64,000 bases of DNA from JAPOUP01 sp026708635 (GTDB taxonomy: Bacteria; Pseudomonadota; Alphaproteobacteria; Rhodobacterales; Rhodobacteraceae), in the NCBI GenBank assembly GCA_965200115.1, contig OZ241336.1, positions 3,782,001-3,846,000 of the forward strand, written 5' to 3'. Positions 1-8,470 of the stretch are shown here, one piece after another (positions within the stretch are counted from its first letter, which is position 1; every line of letters begins with the position of its first letter). The position numbers were made by a program, and so were the translations under genes. The notes under the pieces were generated by a model. That model searched no databases and was not told the origin of the DNA. It saw only the letters and a list, made by a program, of their open reading frames with translations.

Positions 1-101
1 CGCGCACTTTCAAGAAGTTCGGCCCAGAACTCCGGCTCGAGGGAAACGGACGTGCGATGCCCTTTCAGAGTCAGGGAGTGTTTTTGGGGTCGGGAGTTCA
101 C
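1..101 (-). CDS. Ribbon-helix-helix domain protein, N-terminal part (cut by the window edge)
   Basis: Reading the minus strand from a GTG at 101 gives about 33 residues that run off the left edge. They include RPQKHSLTL, then GHRTSVSLE and PEFWAELLES, which is the beginning of the alphaproteobacterial ribbon-helix-helix family (RHH_4 type: GHRTSxSLE followed by a helix). Such proteins bind DNA as dimers through the N-terminal beta strand, which is the part visible here. The start has a GGGAA-like sequence upstream. It lies downstream of fumC on the same strand with an 82-base gap, so it may share that transcript. The rest of the protein cannot be seen and no target is known. Confidence 0.72.
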   Translation of the reverse strand, partial: MNSRPQKHSLTLKGHRTSVSLEPEFWAELLESA

Positions 102-183
102 CGATTCCCGACATGCGGGGGAACGCGCCTTTCCGTTTCGTATGCGGGTTCCGGGGGCGTCGACCGGGGAGCGCATGGCTTAT

Positions 184-1575
184 TCATTTCGGTCCGATCA
201 TCCTCTCGGGCTTCACGGTGTCATCGAACTCACGCTCGTCGACGAAGCCGAGCCCGATCGCCTCTTCCTTCAGGGTGGTGCCGTTCCTGTGGGCCGCTTT
301 CGCCACAGCCGTGGCGTTGTCGTAACCGATCCGTGGGGCGAGCGCCGTCACTAGCATCAGGGACTCGCGCATTAGCGCGCCGATACGTTCTTCATTGGCG
401 CGGATACCCACAACACAGTTATCGGTAAACGCTATGGTGGCGTCGCCAATTAGCTGCATCGACTGCAATACGTTGTAGGCGATCATCGGTTTGTACACGT
501 TCAGTTCGAAATGCCCCTGGGATCCGGCGAATCCGATGGCGGCGTCGTTGCCCATCACATGGGCGCAGACCTGCGTGATCGCCTCTACCTGGGTCGGATT
601 GACCTTGCCGGGCATGATGGAGCTGCCGGGCTCGTTTTCCGGCAGCAGCAATTCTCCTATACCGCAACGTGGACCGGACCCCATCAGGCGAATGTCATTG
701 GCGATCTTGTAAAGGCCCGTGGCCACCGTTTTCAGCGCTCCGGACATGCCGACAATTGCGTCATGCGCAGCGAGCGCCTCGAACTTGTTCGGCGCGCTCA
801 CGAAAGGCAGGTCGGTAATCTGTGCTATTCCCGCCGCGACGGTTTCGCCCCAGCCTGGAGGTGAATTCAGTCCGGTGCCGACGGCGGTACCGCCTTGGGC
901 CAGTTCGTGGACATCGGCGAGAGCGGTCTCGACGCGTTCAATGCCCTTGCGGATCTGGTGGGCGTAACCCGAGAACTCCTGGGCCAGCGTGAGCGGCGTC
1001 GCGTCCATAGTGTGCGTACGGCCGATTTTTATGATGCCTTCGAACTCATTCACCTTGCCTTCAAGGGCGCTGGCGAGTTTCGCGAGACCGGGCAAGGTCA
1101 CATCCCGTGCCGTGAGCGCCGTCGCGATATGCATGGCCGTGGGAAAGGTATCGTTCGATGACTGTCCCATGTTGCAATGGTCGTTAGGATGCACCGGATC
1201 CTTGGATCCGATCACGCCTCCCATGATCTCGATCGCCCTGTTTGCGATGACCTCATTCGCGTTCATATTGGACTGGGTGCCGGAACCCGTCTGCCAGACG
1301 ACCAGCGGAAAATGGTCGTCAAGGTCTCCGGCGGCGACCTCGGAAGCCGCCTGTATGATTGCGTCGGCCAGTTCCCGCTGCAGCCTGCCGCTGTCCCTGT
1401 TCGCCTCGGCGCAGGCCTGTTTGATCACACCGAGTGCTCTCACTATGGCTGCGGGTTGTTTCTCCCAGCCTATCGGAAAGTTCATCAGGCTGCGCTGGGT
1501 CTGCGCTCCCCAGTAGCGGTCGGTGGGGACTTCAAGCGGACCAAAACTGTCGGTTTCCGTGCGCGTCGCGGTCAT
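184..1575 (-). CDS. fumC: Class II fumarate hydratase
   Basis: A 463-residue protein, the normal length for FumC, which hydrates fumarate to L-malate in the TCA cycle as a soluble homotetramer without an iron-sulfur cluster. The N-terminal region has GSGTQSNMN (about 97-105) and the flexible active-site loop has GSSIMPGKVNP (about 315-325), the aspartase/fumarase superfamily signature SSxMPxKxN with the catalytic serine. The start ATG at 1575 has a GGAG seven or so bases upstream. It is followed on the same strand by the ribbon-helix-helix gene. Aspartase and argininosuccinate lyase are related, but the ETDSFGPLEVP N-terminus and overall match favour FumC. Confidence 0.97.
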   Translation of the reverse strand: MTATRTETDSFGPLEVPTDRYWGAQTQRSLMNFPIGWEKQPAAIVRALGVIKQACAEANRDSGRLQRELADAIIQAASEVAAGDLDDHFPLVVWQTGSGTQSNMNANEVIANRAIEIMGGVIGSKDPVHPNDHCNMGQSSNDTFPTAMHIATALTARDVTLPGLAKLASALEGKVNEFEGIIKIGRTHTMDATPLTLAQEFSGYAHQIRKGIERVETALADVHELAQGGTAVGTGLNSPPGWGETVAAGIAQITDLPFVSAPNKFEALAAHDAIVGMSGALKTVATGLYKIANDIRLMGSGPRCGIGELLLPENEPGSSIMPGKVNPTQVEAITQVCAHVMGNDAAIGFAGSQGHFELNVYKPMIAYNVLQSMQLIGDATIAFTDNCVVGIRANEERIGALMRESLMLVTALAPRIGYDNATAVAKAAHRNGTTLKEEAIGLGFVDEREFDDTVKPERMIGPK

Positions 1576-1922
1576 GGTTCACTCCATCGGCGCATTGCGT
1601 CTTTGGCTGGGTCTATCGGCTCGAACCTGTCGGTTCAATCCCGTCGCGGCTAACGCGTGTCCGCAAATCCTGCTTTCAAGGGCGAGCGTCTTCCATGTCG
1701 CTGACCTTCAACCGAAGTTCCGCAAAGTTGACATACGCGGCGGGTTAAGATTCTGATATCAAGAGGCATTATTCCCGAGTTCCGTGATATGGCGTTACGG
1801 TTTGCGGAGAGATGGGGTTTGGTCGCCATGGTTTCGCGGTCTTCGGATACTTCCTGCCCTCGCTCACAAGGCGTTTCGCCCGAAACGCATTCTCATATAT
1901 GATCGCCCGCCGATATCACAGT
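1576..1922. other. Intergenic region between fumC and sspB
   Basis: 347 bases without a gene I can support. It holds the upstream region of fumC (minus strand) and the 3' side of sspB. Open frames here lack a ribosome binding site and any family resemblance. Confidence 0.6.
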
Positions 1923-2384
1923 TTACTTTCGGGGGCCGCGAAAGCTGTCGAGGCTAACTATTTCCGCGTCTTTGGGCTTCGCCTCGTCGGGATCGCTGTC
2001 CATGGGCGCCTCCTCCACTTCTTCCGAACCGGCCGCGGTCTCGAACCTAAGGCCGAACTCGACTGAAGGATCAGCGAATGTCGTGATCGCGTCAAAAGGA
2101 ACGAAAAGGACTTCAGGCTTTCCGCTGAATTTCAGGGTCACCGAGAAGCCAGCATCCGAAACATCAAGTGCATCAAACCAGTGTTGCAGAACGACCGTCA
2201 TTTCTTTCGGATAACGCTCGCCAAGCCAGGCGGCGAATCTGGCGCTCGGATGGGTTGTGTCGAAAGTTATGAAAAAATGATGATTGCCCGGAAGGCCGTT
2301 GCTCTGAACATCCCTTAGCACACTGCGGATCAGTTCACGCATCGCGCGGTGCATCAGGTTGCCGTAATCGATCGTGCGTGTCAT
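1923..2384 (-). CDS. sspB: SspB-family ClpXP adaptor
   Basis: A 153-residue protein matching the alphaproteobacterial SspB family: it opens with the IDYGNLMHRAMRELIRSVL helix, has the beta-rich peptide-binding body (HHFFITFDTTHP, FSGKPEVLFVPFDAITTFADPS) and an acidic tail ending in the short basic segment DSFRGPRK, the usual place of the ClpX-docking module. SspB tethers ssrA-tagged proteins to ClpXP for degradation. The tmRNA gene that encodes such a tag lies only about 1.7 kb away on the same strand, which fits the role although no operon is implied. The ribosome binding site before the ATG at 2384 is weak. Confidence 0.92.
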   Translation of the reverse strand: MTRTIDYGNLMHRAMRELIRSVLRDVQSNGLPGNHHFFITFDTTHPSARFAAWLGERYPKEMTVVLQHWFDALDVSDAGFSVTLKFSGKPEVLFVPFDAITTFADPSVEFGLRFETAAGSEEVEEAPMDSDPDEAKPKDAEIVSLDSFRGPRK

Positions 2385-2465
2385 CTCATCGCCCGGTTAT
2401 GCTCAGTAATTGTTGCGACCATAAGTGATTCGATCGGGAATCAAAGCGAAATGGGAACCAGGTTT

Positions 2466-3713
2466 TCATGGCAGGGCCGACATCGCGACACCGACCACCG
2501 CGGACGCCCCGAGGACACGCAGCAGACCCCACTTGAGACCGAAGACGGCTATGCCGGCGGCCATCGCCATCGCTACCGTGCGCCAGTCAACCGTTTCCGG
2601 AGCCGGAACGATCAAGCGGAGGGGACCGAGGTTGACCGGCGATACTTCGGCAAAGAAGACATGCGCGGCGAACCAGAGGGAAAGATTCAGGATCACGCCG
2701 ACCACCGCAGCCGTGATCGCCTCCAGCGCCGCGGACAGGCGAGGTCGGGTTGAAATCCATTCAATATACGGCGCGCCGGCGAAAATCCAGAGGAAGCAGG
2801 GGACGAACGTAACCCAGAGCGTCAACGCCGCGGCGGCCGTGGCCAGCAAGGCGCCCCCGGAACCGAATCCGGCAAGAAATCCCACGAACTCGGTGACGAG
2901 TATCAAGGGACCGGGGGTGGTTTCCGCGAGACCCAGTCCGTCCATCATCTGCGCCGTGGTTAGCCATTCCTGATCCTGCACGACCTTCTGGGTCATGTAC
3001 GCGAGCACCGCATAGGCGCCGCCAAACGTGACGACAGCCAGTTTGGAGAAGAATAGTCCGATGTCGGTCAGCAGTTCATGTCCGGCGAGCATCAGCGCCC
3101 CCACGGGTGCCCACCAGAGCACGGTCCAGAACGCGACCGTACGCAGCGTGTCCGAGCGTTCGGGAAGGGGTGCCGGTTTCATTTCCCCGCCGCCGCGGAT
3201 CGCGCCATATACTGCCGCACAGGCGATGATCAGCGGGAATGGAGCGGCGAACAGGAATATCGCGACGAACGACAGCGCTGCGGTCATTCGGCTTTGGAGG
3301 TCCGACATTGATTTGCGCGCGATTTTCAGCAGTGCCTGCAAAACAATGATTAAAACGGCGGCCTTAATGCCAAGAAACAGCGCTTGGGCGATCGGCGCCG
3401 CGCCGAACGTGGCGTACAATGCCGCGAGTACCAGCATAAATGCCGCGCCGGGTATGACGAACAGCAGGCCGGCGGTCACTCCGCCGGGAATCCCGCGAAG
3501 TCGCCAGCCGCAGTAGGTGGCTAGCTGCATTGCTTCCGGACCCGGAAGCAGCATGCAGAAACCCAGCGCCGACAGAAACTGCCGTTCGCTCAGCCAGGGA
3601 CGTTCCTCGACAAGCTCGCGGTGCATCAGGGCAATCTGTGCGGCCGGACCGCCGAAGCTGAGAACACCGATGCGCGCGAATACCCGCAGCATGTCTGGAT
3701 AGGTGACGGTCAA
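2466..3713 (-). CDS. chrA: Chromate transporter, two-domain type
   Basis: A 415-residue membrane protein of the CHR family, made of two homologous halves. The first half has the SFGGPAAQIALMHRELVEE motif near residue 20 and LLPGPEAMQLATYCGWR near 55. The second half repeats it as TFGGAYAVLAYMTQKVV and AETTPGPLILVTEFVGF. About ten hydrophobic segments are present. Family members export chromate, sometimes only being chromate/sulfate-like anion carriers. The start is uncertain: a TTG at 3713 gives the full N-terminus, while an ATG at 3692 would still leave an intact domain; neither has a strong ribosome binding site. No chrB regulator is seen next to it. Confidence 0.92.
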   Translation of the reverse strand: MTVTYPDMLRVFARIGVLSFGGPAAQIALMHRELVEERPWLSERQFLSALGFCMLLPGPEAMQLATYCGWRLRGIPGGVTAGLLFVIPGAAFMLVLAALYATFGAAPIAQALFLGIKAAVLIIVLQALLKIARKSMSDLQSRMTAALSFVAIFLFAAPFPLIIACAAVYGAIRGGGEMKPAPLPERSDTLRTVAFWTVLWWAPVGALMLAGHELLTDIGLFFSKLAVVTFGGAYAVLAYMTQKVVQDQEWLTTAQMMDGLGLAETTPGPLILVTEFVGFLAGFGSGGALLATAAAALTLWVTFVPCFLWIFAGAPYIEWISTRPRLSAALEAITAAVVGVILNLSLWFAAHVFFAEVSPVNLGPLRLIVPAPETVDWRTVAMAMAAGIAVFGLKWGLLRVLGASAVVGVAMSALP

Positions 3714-4049
3714 CGCACCGACGCAGCCGTCACCGTGGAAAGCCGACGACGGTTATATTCCCGGAACCGACGGCGATAGGCCGTGGCGGGTTCCCGGAAG
3801 GCGCTTTCCGGCGTCGTCCCGCACCTGTCCGTGTGACGGCATGCATCGTCCCGCCTGAACTCGCTAGGCCCGTTCGCCGGTCGCGGGAGGCGTTGCCGTA
3901 CCGCGACAATCCGGACGCGTGGCATCTGCGGATGCCCGGACGGCCCGGGATTCCGGCGGCGTCAACGGGAAGAATAAAGCATCCATGTTTCGGTTCAAGC
4001 CCTGATCCGGGTTTTTTTGAACGGTTTCCGGGGGTGAAATGCAGGCTTC
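3714..4049. other. Intergenic region between chrA and the tmRNA gene
   Basis: About 335 bases with no recognised gene. Overlapping open frames on both strands are arginine- and proline-rich, as expected from GC-rich non-coding DNA. A possible stem (GTTCAA near 3993 with TTGAAC near 4017) lies downstream of the tmRNA coding piece and could belong to its 3' processing or termination; this is a guess. Confidence 0.5.
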
Positions 4050-4350
4050 TGTTGCCGGGCGCCTGCAGACCCCGCCCCGACTGGCTAGAGCCGGGGACTT
4101 CAGAAATCGGTCTTTCGCGCCGCGTTACGCGGCGAGAGCGACCGGAGCATGATTGTCGTTGGCAATTATGCTTTGTGGACCGATAACGGTGGTGCCTAAC
4201 CGGGCGAAAGCAAACACCTTTACACGTCCGTCGATCCTGTTTCGGCCCCATGGTCCCTCCAACGACGGGTCTTGGTGGAGCCGCCGGGTACCGCCCCCGG
4301 GTCCGATCCGCTTATTCCGTGCGCGTTTATCGCCATAGTCGTCAAACGAC
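4050..4350 (-). ncRNA. ssrA: Circularly permuted two-piece tmRNA (SsrA), tag ANDNHAPVALAA
   Basis: The minus strand carries the acceptor piece first and the coding piece second, as in alphaproteobacteria. The acceptor piece ends in CGGCTCC-A-CCA at 4273. After a 23-base spacer (4250-4272) the coding piece starts at 4249 with GGGGCCGAAACAGGATCGAC, the classic tmRNA 5' sequence; GGGGCCG pairs with CGGCTCC apart from one G-U. The tag frame at 4163-4128 reads ANDNHAPVALAA followed by TAA at 4127-4125. tmRNA rescues stalled ribosomes and adds a tag that sends the product to ClpXP, with SspB (1923-2384) as adaptor. The CCA end and tag are precise; the outer ends of both pieces (about 4350 and 4050) are estimates. 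Confidence 0.92.
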
Positions 4351-5428
4351 ATCCTATCTATAGTACATGCTCGACGCGTCCGCAAGCGCCGATTCCATTC
4401 AGGCAGCGCCATCCCGCGCCGGTTTTTCCTGACGATGAACCGCCGCATCGGCGCGGTCCGCAATGTCGGGCGACGACCGAAGACCCTCGTCACGACTCTC
4501 GGGCCGCTGACCCTGTAGCGGGCGTGGTATCGTTGCCCGTCCCGCGCACACGGCTTCAGCCCACGCGACCGCGTCCCCGCCCCGGGCGGCACGTCGCTCT
4601 TTCGCGGTTGCGCGCGCATGGTCGGGTTCACCGCCGCCGGGCCCCGTTTCGGGAAGAGCGGCACGTTCCTGCGGAAGCGTCTGTCGTGTGCTTCGGATTC
4701 GGCACGGCAAATGCGGAGGAGGTCCCACTTCGCCGGTATCTCTTTGGCGACGCGACCGGGGCGTGCGTACACGAGGCTTTCTACCGTAGTCCGGCCACCT
4801 TCAATGGACAGTGCGGGGTCATGGTGGACGGCGTTCGGTGGACAGACAGTAACCAAGCCACTGCCGATCCGGAAAACCTGACCGAACTGAGGCGCCAATA
4901 CTTGAATCACCCAAACATGCTCGCGATTGCGTCCAGGAATTGCCGTTACGGTCTCAGGATCCAATCCAGGGGACTCATTTTTCCAGGAAATGGTACGGAT
5001 TATGTTGTGGTCCCGACCGGAAACGGATACAAACAGGTCCAATGTTCATCAACGCTGGATTCACTGCGGACCATGACGTACGACCACAAGACCGGCCGGC
5101 CGGGACCACCGGGTTGTTAGAAAAAGCTCTGGTGGCCCTGGTATTCGCTGAGCGCGTGTGGAGCGGTGCCGTAACCTGTCTGGGCGCGTCCGATGTATGC
5201 GGGTCCACAGCGTCTCCGCATCGCCCACGACCGCAGATTGTTCGCAAGCCCTCATTCCGACCGCGAACCGCAGTACGATCAATCAGAGTGCATTTTGCAC
5301 CATTCGCGGCGAAGCCTGCAGGGGTTCCCTGTACGGAACGGGTCCGGGTGGACGATTGGACAGGAGGGTTCGGTGACAGCACGTAATGACATTTGGGCCA
5401 AACACACCATTTGAAAGGGAGCAAACGA
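4351..5428. other. Gene-poor region, possibly holding a decayed gene
   Basis: Nearly 1.1 kb without a convincing gene. On the plus strand about 4690-5120 an open frame has a non-random look: FGTANAEE resembles a signal-peptide end and is followed by four spaced cysteines (GACVHE, GQCGV, NCRYG, VQCSS). No start codon with a ribosome binding site precedes it and the segment before FGTANA is not hydrophobic enough to be an intact signal peptide. It may be the remnant of a small secreted protein like the one at 5429, or chance. Confidence 0.35.
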
Positions 5429-5824
5429 ATGAAGAAACTGCCGCCTTTATGTATCGTTATGTTTTGCACAGCGGCCGCGATGAGCCCGGCTAGCCCATTG
5501 GATGTGTGCACGTTTGGTCCGGTCACATTTGGATACTTTGATATGGGATCCTGGGAGAACGCGGACGGAACGGTGGTTGTTAAGGAACCGGCCGTTGGGA
5601 CCGGACACTGGATCACGGATGCGCCCTCCCTGAAGGAGGAACGTCAAGATCTTCAACGAAGCTGTGACGCGACCGCGGAGACGCTTATCCGGCGCGTGTC
5701 GGACACCTTCGCGGGAACGTTGACGCACGCCGAGATTTTCTATGATGACCGAGCCCAAAAGTGCAAGGATCATTTCGGAGAGATCTACGACATTTATACC
5801 GGCATTCTCTGTCCATCGGACTGA
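5429..5824 (+). CDS. Small secreted protein of unknown function
   Basis: 131 residues from the ATG at 5429, chosen because AAGGGAG lies eight bases upstream; a longer frame from 5393 has no such site. The N-terminus MKKLPPLCIVMFCTAAAMSP is a basic-hydrophobic signal peptide, with cleavage likely near SPASPLD. The mature part is soluble and acidic, with cysteines at DVCTFG, RSCDAT, QKCKDH and GILCPSD that could form two disulfides. I do not recognise a family. It stands alone, with no gene within 500 bases on either side, so context gives no hint of function. It could be a periplasmic or extracellular effector, or an orphan gene. Confidence 0.5.
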   Translation: MKKLPPLCIVMFCTAAAMSPASPLDVCTFGPVTFGYFDMGSWENADGTVVVKEPAVGTGHWITDAPSLKEERQDLQRSCDATAETLIRRVSDTFAGTLTHAEIFYDDRAQKCKDHFGEIYDIYTGILCPSD

Positions 5825-6390
5825 GGGACCGGCGTCGACACAGGGTCGCTTCCAACACGAGATACGAAAGGTTCCATGGCTATCATCGCGACGGGGCCGC
5901 GGCCAGGAAATTTATTCGCGCACCGCCCCAAAGGTCGCCGCCATTTTGGGATATTCCAACACACCCGCGGTGCCTTCCTGCGCGGCCCCGACAGGGGCAC
6001 CGGTCACACCACCGGGATCATCGCCCTCCCCGGACGCTGAGTCAAATCCGCTCCGGCTGCCCGGTGTATCCCGAGTTTTGGGGTTACGGTGTCGCTTTCC
6101 GCATTTCCGGCCAATGGCGTAAGCCGGCCCGGCGGTTGTTTTCGTGGCGGCCTTTCAGCGCCAGCGGGGCGTTCGCTCCCTTTGCCGACCGGCGGCTTCC
6201 GGCGCCGCCGGTCCTGCGGCCCCTCTGGCGGTGGACCGTGTGTTCCCGCCGTGCCGATCACCCATTCCTCGGGCCCCTTTAGGGAAATATGGTGCCGTGT
6301 TCCCTCTCCGATGTTCGGGCACCCGTCTGAAATTACGAAATCTGATCGAAAACCGCTTCTTGAATTCACTTGACTCCTCACGTTTTAAAA
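5825..6390. other. Intergenic region upstream of imuA
   Basis: About 565 bases with no supported gene. It is GC-rich, with overlapping arginine/proline-rich frames on both strands. The last 60 bases become AT-richer and lead into the LexA box, so the imuA promoter probably lies there. Confidence 0.55.
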
Positions 6391-6405
6391 GAACAAAATA
6401 GGAAC
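6391..6405. promoter_or_regulatory. LexA box GAAC-N7-GAAC directly before imuA
   Basis: The sequence GAAC AAAATAG GAAC ends one base before the imuA ATG at 6406. Read on the other strand it is GTTC-N7-GTTC, the direct-repeat LexA site of Rhodobacterales and Rhizobiales. The same motif stands before lexA in this window. The second GAAC also overlaps the AGGA that probably serves as ribosome binding site, so bound LexA would cover the translation start. Confidence 0.8.
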
Positions 6406-7026
6406 ATGTCGAGACGATCCATATTACTTCAAGATGTGCTGAAGGACACTCTTTGTCCCGGGCGTCATGGGGTGTTGACCCTTGGGGAAGCCGTGCGGTT
6501 GACGAAAGGCCGAATACATGAGGTCCAGGGGGACAGCGCTGACTGTTTTGCGCTTGCCGTTGCGGCCAGTCTCAGGGGGCCGGTCATCTGGATTGGATCG
6601 GCACCCGATATCGCCTCGCTCAATCCATCCGCCGTGCGGGACTTTATGGATCCGCTAAGACTGACGGTCATCGAGGCGGTATCGCGTCAGGAATGCCTGT
6701 GGTCAGGCGAACAGGCGCTCCGTGCCCAGGGTATCGCCTGTGTGGTCATCGAACTGGCGCACGGGACTGATTTGAAAGAAAGCCGCCGCCTTCAGCTTGC
6801 CGCGGAGGAAAACGGCGCGCTCGGCCTTGTCATGATCTCGGAGCATGCGCGGACCTCGGCCGCCGAAACGCGCTGGAGGTGTGATCCCTCCGCTGACGGG
6901 GAGGTTGCCTGGGATTGGGAGTGCACGAAAAACCGGAAAGGGGAGTTGGGCGCATGGCGGGTCAAATGGTTGGGGGATGACGATGGTCCGAGTATTGTCC
7001 ATCTGGTTGCCACGACTGCCACTTGA
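6406..7026 (+). CDS. imuA: ImuA-type protein of the SOS mutagenesis cassette
   Basis: 206 residues from the ATG at 6406 (MSRRSILLQDVL). The protein has the RecA/SulA-like fold seen in ImuA: GRIHEVQGDSADCFALAVAASL, GPVIWIG and the C-terminal WRVKWLGDDDGPSIV. ImuA is thought to modulate RecA and help recruit ImuB and DnaE2 to damaged DNA. It is the first gene of a three-gene overlapping operon (imuA, imuB, dnaE2) under the LexA box just upstream. Its 3' end overlaps imuB by 44 bases. An upstream TTG at 6370 is in frame but would place the LexA box inside the gene. Confidence 0.88.
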   Translation: MSRRSILLQDVLKDTLCPGRHGVLTLGEAVRLTKGRIHEVQGDSADCFALAVAASLRGPVIWIGSAPDIASLNPSAVRDFMDPLRLTVIEAVSRQECLWSGEQALRAQGIACVVIELAHGTDLKESRRLQLAAEENGALGLVMISEHARTSAAETRWRCDPSADGEVAWDWECTKNRKGELGAWRVKWLGDDDGPSIVHLVATTAT

Positions 7027-8470
7027 CCGTCTTGTCCGCAGAGGCGATCCGCGCACGGACGGCCTCTTCGCCGTCACCGCCGAGATCAGGAAAGCGGTCC
7101 GTATCACCAATCTAACAATATATGCCCGGGAAGCTGGATTGACAGAGGGCCTGTCGATACCTGACGCGCGGGCGATCTGTCCCGATCTTCTGACCGAGCC
7201 TTGCGACCCGATGCGCGAAGCGGCTTTGCTGCGCGCGCTTGCGCGGTGGGCGGACAGCCTTTCTCCGCGTGTCGCGCTCGATGCTCCGGACGGCCTGCTG
7301 CTCGATATTGCGGGTTGTGCGCATCTGTTTGGCGGTGAGACAGCGATGTGCGACCATGCCCGCCAGCGTCTTGCGGACATGCGGATAACGGCGCGTATGG
7401 GGATCGCCGATACGAAAAGCGCGGCGCGCGCGCTCGCGCGTTTTGGCAAAACGCCAATTGCTTTGGCGCCGACGGGACGCACGAGTGACGCGATAAGCGC
7501 CCTGCCGGCGGCGGCGCTTGATCTGCCCGATCGCACCGTCGCTGAATTGGCGCGGATAGGACTTAAAACCATTGGTCAGCTATATGGGATCAAGGCAAGC
7601 GAACTGGCGCGGCGCTTTGGTCTGGAATTAACGGATGCTCTGGACCGTTCTCGCGGCCATGTCCCCGATCCGGTCGCGCCTTACACTCCCGACTCCATTT
7701 TTTCCGCGCGTATGAGCCTGCCCGAACCCATTGGCTATCTCTCGGATGTCGAAGATGTCTTGCGCAGGCTCGCACGATCCGTATGCCATCGACTGCGGCA
7801 TCGGCTGAAAGGCGCACGGCGCTTTGAGCTGGCCGTGCGGTGCGTCGATAGCGGCGATCATTTGCTGTCGGTCGGTTTCGTCAAGCCCTGTTTCAGGATA
7901 GACCCGATAGTCCAGCAATTCGCGCGGCCCCTTGATGACCTGAAACTTGAATTTGGAGCCGATCTGTTCCGTCTGGTGGCGCGGCAGGTCGAACCCATCC
8001 GATTTCGCCAGACACGGTTGGGCGATCGGGGGGATGCGGACGATCATCTGGCGCGGGTTATCTCGACGCTCGGCAACAGGATAGGGTTTGACCATGTGCG
8101 TCGCTTCCGCACCCACGACAGCCATTTGCCAGAACGCGAGTCTTTTCAGGTCGAGGCGGTGGCGCCCCAAACCGATCACGTCTGGCGCCGCCGCCGACGC
8201 AAACGTCCCCTGCGCCTGTTTCCAAAACCCGAACGCCTGCGCGCGCTCGAACCGGGCCGCCCGCCCCAAAGTTTTGAATGGCGCGGTCAAACCCATAGGA
8301 CGGCCTCGGCCAATGGACCGGAACGGTTAGCTCCGGAATGGTGGCGCGACGGCGACGCGCGCTTACGTGACTATTGGAGAGTACAGACAGCGGATGGTCC
8401 GCGCCTGTGGCTGCTCACGTATCCGGGGGTGAACCCGCCGGACTGGTTTGTGGCGGGCAGGTTCCCATGA
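6983..8470 (+). CDS. imuB: ImuB, catalytically inactive Y-family polymerase homologue
   Basis: About 495 residues from the ATG at 6983, which has GGGGGA just before it; an ATG at 6977 is an alternative. It opens with the Y-family-like strand VRVLSIWLPRLPLDRL, has the palm segment LSPRVALDAPDGLLLDIAGCAHLFGGE, thumb-like helix-hairpin elements (GLKTIGQLYGIKASELARRFG) and the C-terminal ImuB region ending in the WWR..RDYWRVQT and PDWFVAGRFP block. ImuB bridges the beta clamp and DnaE2 during mutagenic lesion bypass. It overlaps imuA by 44 bases and dnaE2 by ATGA at 8467-8470, so translation is probably coupled. Confidence 0.93.
   Translation: MVRVLSIWLPRLPLDRLVRRGDPRTDGLFAVTAEIRKAVRITNLTIYAREAGLTEGLSIPDARAICPDLLTEPCDPMREAALLRALARWADSLSPRVALDAPDGLLLDIAGCAHLFGGETAMCDHARQRLADMRITARMGIADTKSAARALARFGKTPIALAPTGRTSDAISALPAAALDLPDRTVAELARIGLKTIGQLYGIKASELARRFGLELTDALDRSRGHVPDPVAPYTPDSIFSARMSLPEPIGYLSDVEDVLRRLARSVCHRLRHRLKGARRFELAVRCVDSGDHLLSVGFVKPCFRIDPIVQQFARPLDDLKLEFGADLFRLVARQVEPIRFRQTRLGDRGDADDHLARVISTLGNRIGFDHVRRFRTHDSHLPERESFQVEAVAPQTDHVWRRRRRKRPLRLFPKPERLRALEPGRPPQSFEWRGQTHRTASANGPERLAPEWWRDGDARLRDYWRVQTADGPRLWLLTYPGVNPPDWFVAGRFP

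Noticed and set aside
4125..5042. A 305-codon minus-strand open frame that could look like a protein gene
   Set aside because: Its last 12 codons are the tmRNA tag and it runs through the acceptor piece; the rest has no ribosome binding site or family match.
4272..5120. A 282-codon plus-strand open frame starting MVEPPGTAPGSDPLIP
   Set aside because: The beginning is the antisense of the tmRNA acceptor end. Only its last third has any protein-like character and that part lacks a start.
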